From Rhizobium sp. Q54 (lineage in GTDB: Bacteria > Pseudomonadota > Alphaproteobacteria > UBA828): 64,000 nucleotides of DNA. The stretch covers positions 1 through 64,000 of the forward strand of contig CAMDDO010000003.1 in NCBI GenBank assembly GCA_945892755.1, in the 5' to 3' direction. Position 1 is the stretch's first letter; each line of letters begins with the position of its first letter. The notes below the pieces were generated by a model. The model had not been told where the DNA came from. It did not search any database and saw only the letters and a list, made by a program, of their open reading frames with translations. Positions 30,079 through 38,440 of this stretch are shown in pieces. Made by a program: the position numbers and the translations under genes.

Positions 30079-31860
30079 TTGGATATTGCTGGGGAAAAAA
30101 AAGACAACGACCAAGGTCGCAGGGATGCGGCGATGCTCGAAAACCAAGGGAACGACCTCGGTAAGGTCGGGCTAGAGGGCGGCCACGCCGAACGCGTCTC
30201 GCCCCATCGCGAACTTCCGCTCGATGGCCCCGGGACATCAATTATTCTTCAAGCGACGGAAGGCGCCAACGTCACGGTGCCAGGCGGCGCGTTTCTCCTG
30301 ACCGCCGATTATGGACGGAGCGGCGCGGACCTAATACTGACCGGCGCCGATTATGGCTCGGTGATCGTGGTGCGCGATTTCTTCGCGCTCGACGACGCGC
30401 CAAACTTGCGGACCGAAGGCGGCGCGCAGGTGAGCGCGGCACTCGCTGCGCGGCTCGCCGGCTCGCGGTCGCCCGGCCAATATGCGGCGGCCGATGATGC
30501 CGCATTGTCAGCGCCCATCGGCAAGGTCACCGAACTTGCCGGCGAAGCAACCGCGACCCGCGTCGACGGATCGAAGGTGACACTCGCCAAAGACATGACC
30601 GTCCATCAAGGCGACATCATCGAGACCGGCGGCGGTGCCGCGCTCAAGGTCGTTTTCTTGGACGAGAGCACGTTCTCGATCGGCGAAAGCGGCCGCATCG
30701 TGCTTGACGAGTTCGTCTTCGACCCGACGAGCCTTGAGGGCGCCTCGAGCGTCTCGCTGGTGCAGGGCGTCTTCGTGTTCATCTCGGGCGAGATCGCCGC
30801 GAACAATCCCGATCAGATGGTGCTCAAGACGCCGGTCGCAACGATCGGAATTCGCGGCACGGCGGTCGCCATCCAGGCCACGCAGGAGGGCGAGGAGAAT
30901 AAGATCGTCCTGCTGCCGGAGAAGAACGAGGACGGCGAGGAGACGGTCGGCTCGGTCAAGGTCAGCAATGAAGGCGGCTCGGTCGTGCTCGACGAGGCCT
31001 TCGAGGGCACGCTGGTCGACAGCTTGTTCTCTTTGCCGTCAGACCCCAGCCTTGCCACGCCAGAGGAAATCGCCTTCCTGCTTCGGAGACTCCAGAAACT
31101 CGCCCCGGATTCGATCGAGCATTTGATGCCGACAGAGTCTGGCGACGATCAGGCAACACCCGGCGAAGCGCTCGACCAAACGGGAACCGCGGCGCCGGGC
31201 GAGGCCCTTTCGGAGATCGCGCCGGCGGCCGGCGAAGGCCCAGCACCGACGATCGAGACACCCGATATTCCCGACGCGGCCCCACTGCCGGAGGCGTTTC
31301 AGTCGATCTTTGAACCCTCGATCTTCCAACCGCCCGAGCCCGTAGCGCCCAACGCGCCACCTCCACCACCGGACACCACCGCCCAAGATGCGGCGACCGT
31401 CGATGACGACGACATCATCGCGGCTGCGCCCGATCCGGTGTTCGACCCACCGCCGCCGCCGGCGCCGCCGACACTTTCGATCGGCGACGCTTCGGTGCTT
31501 GAAGGCGGCAATCTGGTGTTCGGCCTGACGCTGAGCGGCCCGAGCGCCGACGTCATCGTCCTGCAGCTCGTCACCAGCAGCTGCGATTTCAAGGACGTGC
31601 CCAAGCTGACCGTCTCCTTGACCGACGTGAGCCATCGCAGCAGAATCAACCTGACGCGCCAGGCAAACCGGCAATCGTCAAGACGCTTGAGGGGAGAGCT
31701 CAATCATGGCCGAGCGCTGGGTGATGTCCGCCGACAGTCACGTCATCGAACCGAGCGATTTGTGGCAAAAGGCGCTTGGCAAGAAATGGGGTGCCAAGGT
31801 GCCGCGGCTGGTCAACCAGCATGGCGGCGTCAAGGCCAAGTTCTTCTTCACCGGCTATGA
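30079..31860 (+). CDS. FecR-domain protein with Pro-rich linker and truncated Calx-beta domain; C-terminal end derived from a RidA fragment and out-of-frame sequence
   Basis: MVLKTPVATIGIRGTAVAIQ FecR core; TLSIGDASVLEGGNLVFGLTLSGPSADVIV Calx-beta start; then CDFKDVPKLTVSLTDVSHRSRINLTRQ (RidA-like). The ORF overlaps the next gene out of frame. ATG at 30133 (MLENQGNDLG) is the likelier start. Confidence 0.7.
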   Translation: MDIAGEKKDNDQGRRDAAMLENQGNDLGKVGLEGGHAERVSPHRELPLDGPGTSIILQATEGANVTVPGGAFLLTADYGRSGADLILTGADYGSVIVVRDFFALDDAPNLRTEGGAQVSAALAARLAGSRSPGQYAAADDAALSAPIGKVTELAGEATATRVDGSKVTLAKDMTVHQGDIIETGGGAALKVVFLDESTFSIGESGRIVLDEFVFDPTSLEGASSVSLVQGVFVFISGEIAANNPDQMVLKTPVATIGIRGTAVAIQATQEGEENKIVLLPEKNEDGEETVGSVKVSNEGGSVVLDEAFEGTLVDSLFSLPSDPSLATPEEIAFLLRRLQKLAPDSIEHLMPTESGDDQATPGEALDQTGTAAPGEALSEIAPAAGEGPAPTIETPDIPDAAPLPEAFQSIFEPSIFQPPEPVAPNAPPPPPDTTAQDAATVDDDDIIAAAPDPVFDPPPPPAPPTLSIGDASVLEGGNLVFGLTLSGPSADVIVLQLVTSSCDFKDVPKLTVSLTDVSHRSRINLTRQANRQSSRRLRGELNHGRALGDVRRQSRHRTERFVAKGAWQEMGCQGAAAGQPAWRRQGQVLLHRL

Positions 31861-32830
31861 ATATGTCCGCATCGACGAAATCGTCGAGGGCGATCCCGAT
31901 CTACAGGCGAAGCTCGTGGCCTCGGGCACCAATCCGAGCGTGCGCGTCCAGTGCATGGATGAAGACGGCGTCTGGGGCGAAATCGTCAACGCGACTTGGA
32001 CGCTCTATTCCATGCGCATCCCGAATGACGCGCTGGCGCGCGACGTGTGCAAGGTCTTCAACGACTGGCTGGCGGATTATTGCAAGGTCGCGCCCAAACG
32101 ATTGTTCGGCACCGCCATGGTGCCGATGGACGATATCAATTGGGCCTGCAAGGAGCTCGAGCGCGCCGCCAAGCTCGGCCTCAAGAGCGTGCTGATCAAT
32201 TGCGACACGCGGCCGAAATGGATGCCCTATCAGCACAAATCCTATGACAAGTTCTGGGCCCGCGCGCAGGAAATCGGCATGCCGGTCACGCTCCACATCA
32301 TCACCGGCAATATCATCGACGCGTTCGTCCTGCATGGCGACGCGCGGATCAACGTTCCCCGCGTCGTGCTCAGCCAGTTCAACGAAGGCGGCTGGGCGCT
32401 CGCCAATGAATTCATCTTCGGCGGCATTCTCGACCGCTTCCCCAAGCTCAAGATCATCCTGTCGGAATACGAAGTCTCCTGGGTGCCGCATTGGCTGTTC
32501 CGCATGCGCCAATTGCAGAAGAATTTCCTGCCCGCCATGCGCGTGCCGCCGATCAAGCGCCCCATCGATGAGTATATGAAGCAGGTCTATCACGGCCTGA
32601 TCGATGACCCCCTGCTCGATCAGGTGGTCGGCGAGGTCGATCCCAAGACCATCATGTGGGGCTCGGATTTTCCCCATGCGCGTTGCACCTATCCGAACAC
32701 GCACAAGGTGATCGATCGGATTTTCAGCAAGCTCGATCCAAAGATCAAAGACGACATCACGATCTACAATTGCGCGCGCTTCTACGGCTTCGAGCTGCCG
32801 AGCGCGCTCAAGCAGCGCGCGGCGGAATAG
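31706..32830 (+). CDS. Amidohydrolase 2 (TIM-barrel metal-dependent hydrolase) family protein
   Basis: ADSHVIEP N-terminus, GMPVTLHIITG, IMWGSDFPHARCTYPNT C-terminal motif. Confidence 0.92.
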   Translation: MAERWVMSADSHVIEPSDLWQKALGKKWGAKVPRLVNQHGGVKAKFFFTGYEYVRIDEIVEGDPDLQAKLVASGTNPSVRVQCMDEDGVWGEIVNATWTLYSMRIPNDALARDVCKVFNDWLADYCKVAPKRLFGTAMVPMDDINWACKELERAAKLGLKSVLINCDTRPKWMPYQHKSYDKFWARAQEIGMPVTLHIITGNIIDAFVLHGDARINVPRVVLSQFNEGGWALANEFIFGGILDRFPKLKIILSEYEVSWVPHWLFRMRQLQKNFLPAMRVPPIKRPIDEYMKQVYHGLIDDPLLDQVVGEVDPKTIMWGSDFPHARCTYPNTHKVIDRIFSKLDPKIKDDITIYNCARFYGFELPSALKQRAAE

Positions 32831-32897
32831 CGGGCCGCAATCACGTTCGTCCGGATTTACCCGGCTCCGCCGACGTCGGACGGCCTGTCCCGCTCCG

Positions 32898-34592
32898 TCA
32901 GATGATCACCACTTCGCCGAGCGAGACCATGGTGCTGACGGCGTTAGCGATGCTCGTGAAGTTGGCGAGGTCGAGCATGGATTCGAACGTCGTGAAGGCG
33001 CCGCCGGCGCCATCTTGATCGATCAATATCGTGCTGTTATTGCCGACGACTTGATAGGCCAGCCAGTCGTTGATGTTGTCTCCTCCCGGCAGGTCAAAAC
33101 CCAGGGAGCTGAGCAGGTCGGAAAAATTGAGCACGTCGGCCCCGAAGGGCTTGAAGTCGGTGATCAGGTCGACCGGCGGCGTGCCCAAGGGCACGCCGCC
33201 CGAGAGATCGAACAGGTCGCCGGCGACGAAGAAGAAGACGTCCTTACCGCTCCCACCGGTCATGGTATCGGCGCCGAGCCCGCCGGTGAGTTGGTCGCTA
33301 CCGCTGTCGCCATAGAGGCTGTCGGCGAACAATCGATTACGTCCGGTGAACGAGCCGCTGATATCCAGCAGAGCTGGATCGCTGGTTCCGCCGCCAAAAA
33401 AATCGCCGATCAACCGGTCGCTGCCTAGACCGCCGTCAAGATGGTCCTGAAAGGCGTTGATGGTATTGCCCGCGCTACCCGCCACCAGCACTTCGATCGC
33501 GTCGGTACCGCTTACGCGGAAGCTATCGCCAATCAGGAAGTCGTCGCCTTGATTGCCAAACAGGCTGTCGGAGAATGCATTCAGCGTATTGCCGGTCCCG
33601 CCGAGGCTGCCACCAGATCCCGCTGCCCCTGCCTTGAGGAAGAAATCGATATCCTGAGTCGGGTCGGTATTCTGAAAGGCGTCGCCGATCAGTAGGTCGC
33701 CGCCGGTACCGCCGAAGAGTATATCGGCGAACGCATCGACGGTGTTGTTGTCACCTCCATCGCCGCCCGTGGCGCCATCGCCGCCGGTTCCGGCGAACGC
33801 GTTGAACACCATGTCGTCATTTCCGTTTTCGCCAAGAACGTCGCCGACCAATTGATCGCTGCCGGTGCCGCCGACGAGCTGGTCGTTGAAGGCGCGAACC
33901 ACGTTGTCATTACCGCCATCGCCGCCATCGCGCCCCGCCGCCCCGGCCAGCGCATTGAGAAACTCGGTCGAGCCGCCAATGCCGTAGACATCGCCGACAA
34001 TGAGGTCGCCACCCGCATTGGGGGCATCATCGCTCATGAAATCGTTGAAGGCCTCGGTGAGATTGCCGTCCCCGCCATTGCCGCCGGGGCCATGGGGGAA
34101 GAATGAAAAGTGACCGAGCCCTGAGCTGCCGGCCGCGGCATTGAGCTCCGCGTCGTCCTGTCCATCGATGTGGAAAACGTCGCCGACCAAGAGATCGCTG
34201 CCAGTACCAGGGACGAAGATGTCGCTGAAGCAGCGCACGCTGTTGTTATTGCCGCCATCGCCGCCGAACAAACCTCCCGTGCCCGAGAGGGCATTCAATT
34301 GCAGTTCGGCGTATTCGATGGCAAAGGCGTCGCCGACAACTCGGTCGCTGCCTGAGCCGTCATCGATCCAGTCATTGTGCGACGCGTGACTCACATTGTT
34401 GGCGCCGTCCGTCAGAGGATAGAAATCCGCTCCCACGCCGGCATTGCACTCCAAGATGATGTCGGGATGCCCGGCGCCTGCGTTGAAGAGGTCGCCGACG
34501 AGGATATCGCTGCCGGATTTGCCGTTGATCGTGTCGTCAAGGATTGAGCCGACAAGAAAGTCGCTACCGGACGTTCCATTCAAGGTAGGCAT
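32898..34592 (-). CDS. RTX/hemolysin-type calcium-binding repeat protein with type-I-secretion-like C-terminus
   Basis: Repeated G(T/S)GSD.L(V/I)GD motifs each followed by a ~40-aa insert; C-terminal GGLGADTMTGGSGKDVFFFVAGDLFD...DLITDFKPFGADVLNFSDLL typical of secreted RTX proteins. Confidence 0.88.
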   Translation of the reverse strand: MPTLNGTSGSDFLVGSILDDTINGKSGSDILVGDLFNAGAGHPDIILECNAGVGADFYPLTDGANNVSHASHNDWIDDGSGSDRVVGDAFAIEYAELQLNALSGTGGLFGGDGGNNNSVRCFSDIFVPGTGSDLLVGDVFHIDGQDDAELNAAAGSSGLGHFSFFPHGPGGNGGDGNLTEAFNDFMSDDAPNAGGDLIVGDVYGIGGSTEFLNALAGAAGRDGGDGGNDNVVRAFNDQLVGGTGSDQLVGDVLGENGNDDMVFNAFAGTGGDGATGGDGGDNNTVDAFADILFGGTGGDLLIGDAFQNTDPTQDIDFFLKAGAAGSGGSLGGTGNTLNAFSDSLFGNQGDDFLIGDSFRVSGTDAIEVLVAGSAGNTINAFQDHLDGGLGSDRLIGDFFGGGTSDPALLDISGSFTGRNRLFADSLYGDSGSDQLTGGLGADTMTGGSGKDVFFFVAGDLFDLSGGVPLGTPPVDLITDFKPFGADVLNFSDLLSSLGFDLPGGDNINDWLAYQVVGNNSTILIDQDGAGGAFTTFESMLDLANFTSIANAVSTMVSLGEVVII

Positions 34593-34849
34593 CGCAGGAA
34601 CCTCCTCCGCATATTTCGACGATTACGCCACTATCTATTAATCATGACACGAAACCACGGCACAGAGGCGATGTATTGGTTTGCCCACTCGTCCGCAGAG
34701 ACGCCCCGTCGCCTCGGGGTAGCGGAAAGCCGAGGCAGAACCGTGGCTTGCTTGTCAGTGCAACGGCTCGTCTGGTATTCATGGCGTGGCGGCGCGTGGC
34801 TCTGCGGCCGCCGATCATGCCGAGACAAAGGCGGAGGAGAAGCGCGACA

Positions 34850-35323
34850 ATGAGAGCAAGAGGGATCGCGGCGATCGCGCTGGTTGGCGTTCTGGCGGCC
34901 TGCGCGAGCCAGCAGGGCGCGACGACGCAGGAGAAGAGCCGGATCGAGCTGGCCAATGAGCAGCTCGTGGCGGAACTGGACCAGTGCTCTGCGCGTCACG
35001 ACACGGACCCGCGCACCGCGACGGTTGGCGAGAACGAGCTTGCGCCGCGCGAGCGCGAGTGGCGCGCCTGCGCCTATGAGGGCATTCGTGCGATTCTGGT
35101 GCCGGCCTCGGCGGTGCCCGAGGTCTATGACGAGTTGATCGCCGAGGACGAAGCGCTGACCGATCAGGTCGAGGCCGGCGAGATAACTCGCACCGAACGC
35201 CGCGCGCGGCTCGATCAGCTGCGCGAGGAGATCGCGGCGAAGGAGGCTCGCGCGACCGAGCAGCCGCGCTCGGCGGCCGAACGCGGCGCCGAGATCGTGC
35301 GCCAGCTTCGCGGCCTGCCCTAG
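34850..35323 (+). CDS. Putative lipoprotein, hypothetical
   Basis: MRARGIAAIALVGVLAACASQQ: signal peptide with lipobox LAAC; charged helical remainder. Confidence 0.7.
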   Translation: MRARGIAAIALVGVLAACASQQGATTQEKSRIELANEQLVAELDQCSARHDTDPRTATVGENELAPREREWRACAYEGIRAILVPASAVPEVYDELIAEDEALTDQVEAGEITRTERRARLDQLREEIAAKEARATEQPRSAAERGAEIVRQLRGLP

Positions 35324-35348
35324 AGCAGGATGAGATTAAGTGGACCTA

Positions 35349-35458
35349 CCCCCTCACCCAACTTCGGCTAGGCTCGCTCATCGCTCGCCAAGCCTAAATA
35401 TCCCTCTCCCCCTTCGAGGGGGAGAGGCGGCAACGCATGCGTTGCCGGGGTGAGGGGG
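35349..35458. repeat. Nested palindromic intergenic repeat
   Basis: Outer 11-bp inverted arms CCCCCTCACCC (35349-35359)/GGGTGAGGGGG (35448-35458) enclosing CCTCTCCCCCT-TCG-AGGGGGAGAGG (35403-35427) and the perfect palindrome GGCAACGCATGCGTTGCC (35429-35446). Confidence 0.8.
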
Positions 35459-35527
35459 CGATTCCTTCTATCGACATCACGCTTTAACCGCCCGGCAAGC
35501 GGCTTCCATTGTTGGCCGGCGCTTGGC

Positions 35528-35725
35528 CTATGACCCGCCACCCTTGCGGTTGGACAAGGGTTGCGCGGGCTGGCCGGAGCGCCATGCCGAGGTTTGCTTG
35601 CATTTGCCGCAAATGCGATCGCCCGCCCAAACGCTGTCGAACTCGGTCTGACAGCGCAGGCAGCGGCGGGGCTTGGGGCTGCGCAGCTGGGTCGGGGCGA
35701 CGAACGGATCCTCAACATAGGCCAT
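35528..35725 (-). CDS. Small zinc-ribbon-like hypothetical protein
   Basis: MAYVEDPFVAPTQLRSPKPRRCLRCQTEFDSVWAGDRICGKCKQTSAWRSG: two CxxC knuckles. Confidence 0.65.
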   Translation of the reverse strand: MAYVEDPFVAPTQLRSPKPRRCLRCQTEFDSVWAGDRICGKCKQTSAWRSGQPAQPLSNRKGGGS

Positions 35726-36030
35726 GGGAGCTCCTGATTGTGGCAATGCGGCACACCGTTCGATCGATGTCAGCGGTCATTCCGTCGCCGCCCCGTCCGC
35801 CTTGATTTGGCAATATAGCGCGTTATTGTGGCATTCCGACTTGCAATTGCACGCGACAACGCCCATTTTCCGATCATCGAGATTTGGCCGGACGATCGGG
35901 TCGTATAGCCTTCGCTGAACGCGAGGCGCACGTTCAGACAATCCCCAAAGCATCGACGAACCGGGTTCTTGGCCGCGCAACCGTTCGGCTAAGGCCCAAG
36001 TGCACCTCGTTTAGCGAAAGGATCCCCCCG

Positions 36031-36240
36031 ATGAATACGGGCACCGTTAAGTTCTACAATACCCAGAAGGGCTTTGGCTTCATCCAGCCGGATGGCGGCG
36101 GCAAGGACGTTTTCGTTCACGCCACCGCGCTCGAGCGCGCCGGCATGAGCGGCCTTGCCGAAGGTCAGAAGGTGTCGTTCGACACCCAGGAAGACCGCCG
36201 CACCGGCAAGATCGCGGTCAACACCATCCAGGCGGCGTAA
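36031..36240 (+). CDS. cspA: Cold-shock protein (CspA family)
   Basis: MNTGTVKFYNTQKGFGFIQPDGGGKDVFVHATALERAG: RNP1/RNP2 cold-shock-domain motifs. Confidence 0.95.
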   Translation: MNTGTVKFYNTQKGFGFIQPDGGGKDVFVHATALERAGMSGLAEGQKVSFDTQEDRRTGKIAVNTIQAA

Positions 36241-36280
36241 GCCCCAGGACGACGACACGGGTCAGCGAGACCCTCGATTG

Positions 36281-36308
36281 AAGCCGCCCCGCAGGGGGCG
36301 GCTTTTTC
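36281..36308 (+). terminator. Rho-independent terminator downstream of cspA
   Basis: AAGCCGCCCC-GCA-GGGGGCGGCTTTTT: GC-rich stem followed by T run, 40 bp after the cspA stop. Confidence 0.85.
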
Positions 36309-36341
36309 TGCTTCTGACGCCATGAACCCGACGAAGGACCG

Positions 36342-36725
36342 ATGAGCCCCTATAAGGACAAGGCGTTCTCCGACCGGCTGAGCGAAGCCGCGAACGCGAG
36401 AAAAACCGCGCTGGAGGTATTTCGCGCCAGAACCGCGATTGACGATCCGGCGGCGATCGAGCGCCAAGCCGCCCGGCTTGCGCTTGGCACAGCGCGCGAG
36501 ACCCGTCTGGCCGCGCGCAAGGCGGAACGCGAGGCCGAAGCGGCGCGCCTCGCCATCGAGATGGCGGCGCGGAATGAGGCGCTGGCAAAACAGAGCGCCG
36601 CCCTGGAGATCGAACGGGCCGCCCGCGCGCTCGTCTTGGAAGCCGAGCAAAAGGCCAATCGCGATGCCCGCTACGCGGCACGCAAGGCGCGCCAAGGCGG
36701 TCCGGGCAAGGCCCGTGGGCGCTGA
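36342..36725 (+). CDS. DUF6481-like hypothetical protein
   Basis: 127-aa Ala/Arg/Glu-rich helical protein beginning MSPYKDKAFSDRLSEAANARKTALEVFRAR, downstream of cspA; family named from memory. Confidence 0.6.
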   Translation: MSPYKDKAFSDRLSEAANARKTALEVFRARTAIDDPAAIERQAARLALGTARETRLAARKAEREAEAARLAIEMAARNEALAKQSAALEIERAARALVLEAEQKANRDARYAARKARQGGPGKARGR

Positions 36726-36785
36726 ACGGCGCCACGCCCGATCGATACGGGCCGCGCCGAGGCGCGGGCGAAAAATCAGGACCGC

Positions 36786-37088
36786 TTGAACCAAGCCGAT
36801 TTCGAAACGGAAACGCTCTGCCGATCCTGCGGCGCGTGCTGCTCATACTCCGCCGCGTGGCCTCGCTTTTCCTTGGAAGACGATGCGGCACTCGCGCGCA
36901 TTCCGGCTGCGCTGGTCGCTGATTCGGGCAACGCGATGCGTTGCGCCGGCGATCGCTGCGCGGCGTTTGAAGGGACGGTCGGCGTCGCGACCTCGTGCAC
37001 GATCTACGCCCAGAGACCCGAGGTTTGCCGAGCCTGTCTACCCGGCGATGAGGCCTGTCTGATCGCGCGTCATCATTTCGGTCTTTAG
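36786..37088 (+). CDS. YkgJ-like cysteine cluster protein
   Basis: CRSCGACCSYSAAWPRF ... CAAFEGTVGVATSCTIYAQRPEVCRACLPG: characteristic Cys pattern. Confidence 0.85.
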   Translation: MNQADFETETLCRSCGACCSYSAAWPRFSLEDDAALARIPAALVADSGNAMRCAGDRCAAFEGTVGVATSCTIYAQRPEVCRACLPGDEACLIARHHFGL

Positions 37089-37177
37089 ACTCGACCGTCC
37101 CGGCGCGCGGCGCGGCGGGATTGCGCGCCGAGCAATTCGCGGCGATGGTTTCCCGGCGTTGATGGAGACCGCGAGCG

Positions 37178-37621
37178 ATGCCCGAAGCGCCGGCCCTCTC
37201 TAGGATTCTGCGCAATTTCCTGGCCGCGCGCCGCGTCGCCCATCTTGCCACCGCCGATGCGAAGGCCGTGCCCCATGTCGTGCCGGTCTGCTTCGCGCTG
37301 GCCGAGACCACGGCCTACATCACCATCGACGCGAAGCCGAAGCGGGGCGACCCCGCCGCCCTCAAGCGACTACGCAATCTCGCCGAAAACCCGCAGGCCG
37401 CGCTGCTCGCCGACCGCTATGACGAGGCTTGGTCGCGCCTGGCCTGGGTCATGCTGCGCGGGCGCGCCGAAATCCTGAGCGGCGGCGAAGAACATGCTCG
37501 GGCGCAGCACCTGCTGCGCGGGCGCTACCGACAATATGAGACCATGCCAATCGCGACGCTGCCGGTCATCGCGCTGCGCATCGAGCGGGTCACATCATGG
37601 GGCGATTTGGCGGAGGATTGA
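37178..37621 (+). CDS. Pyridoxamine 5'-phosphate oxidase-fold (PPOX class) protein
   Basis: RVAHLATADAKAVPHVVPVCFAL, ITIDAKPKRG, VMLRGRAEILSGGEEH. Confidence 0.85.
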   Translation: MPEAPALSRILRNFLAARRVAHLATADAKAVPHVVPVCFALAETTAYITIDAKPKRGDPAALKRLRNLAENPQAALLADRYDEAWSRLAWVMLRGRAEILSGGEEHARAQHLLRGRYRQYETMPIATLPVIALRIERVTSWGDLAED

Positions 37622-37706
37622 TCGCGCCGCCCTTAGGGGCTCCTTCGCGGCAGCGGTCGCGCTATATTCAACTCGAGCGTTGTTGGCTTCACCCGGGAGT
37701 CTTGCC

Positions 37707-38348
37707 GTGAGCCTTGGATTCGCGCGGACAATTCTGGTGGCGGCGTTCGTCGCGGTCCTTTTGCCTGCGGCATTGGCCGCCGACCCACGCCCCGAGATCG
37801 GTCAGGTCGATCGCTTGCAGGGGGCGGCCAGCGCCCGGTATGAAGGCACGGCACGCGCGTTGAAGCCCTCCGACATGATCTATCTCGACGACGTTCTGAG
37901 CACCGAGGCGGGCGCGCGTCTGCTGGTCCGCCTCGCGGACGAGACCGAACTCACCCTGGGCGAAGAAGCCGAGCTTGTAGTCGATCGCTTTGTCTATGAT
38001 CCCGATGGCGAAGCGGGCTCGCTTGTGGTCCGCTCATTGGCGGGCGCCTTTCTTTTCACCGGCGGCTTGGTTGAAAAGGCGAGCGGCGCCGAGGTCAGGA
38101 TCGACACGCCGGTCGCGACGCTTGGAATTCGCGGCACGACCGCCTGGGGCGGCCAGATCGACGGCCTCTATGGCATCATGGTGATCGATGGCACCGTGAC
38201 GGTCGCGACTGACGCGGGGCAGGTAACGCTCGGTCCCGGCGACGGATCCTCGATCGCGGACCGCGCCGCGCCACCCGGGCCGATCAAGCGCTGGGCGCCC
38301 GAGAAGGTCGCGCGCGCCCGCGCCACCGTCGCGTTCGACCCCGAATAG
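37707..38348 (+). CDS. FecR domain-containing exported protein
   Basis: Signal-like N-terminus, AEVRIDTPVATLGIRGTTAWGG FecR motif; GTG start at 37707. Confidence 0.82.
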   Translation: MSLGFARTILVAAFVAVLLPAALAADPRPEIGQVDRLQGAASARYEGTARALKPSDMIYLDDVLSTEAGARLLVRLADETELTLGEEAELVVDRFVYDPDGEAGSLVVRSLAGAFLFTGGLVEKASGAEVRIDTPVATLGIRGTTAWGGQIDGLYGIMVIDGTVTVATDAGQVTLGPGDGSSIADRAAPPGPIKRWAPEKVARARATVAFDPE

Positions 38349-38440
38349 GGCGCCTCGCCGATCCAGGCTGGCGCCCCGCGCAATCCGGCCCAATATATTA
38401 GGCGTCTTCGGCCGCTGACGGACCGCTCGAATGGCCCAGG

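Noticed and set aside
33300-34592. Tandem DNA repeats interpreted as a CRISPR or satellite array
   Set aside because: The periodicity is at protein level (RTX-type units), irregular in DNA length, and lies within one coding frame.
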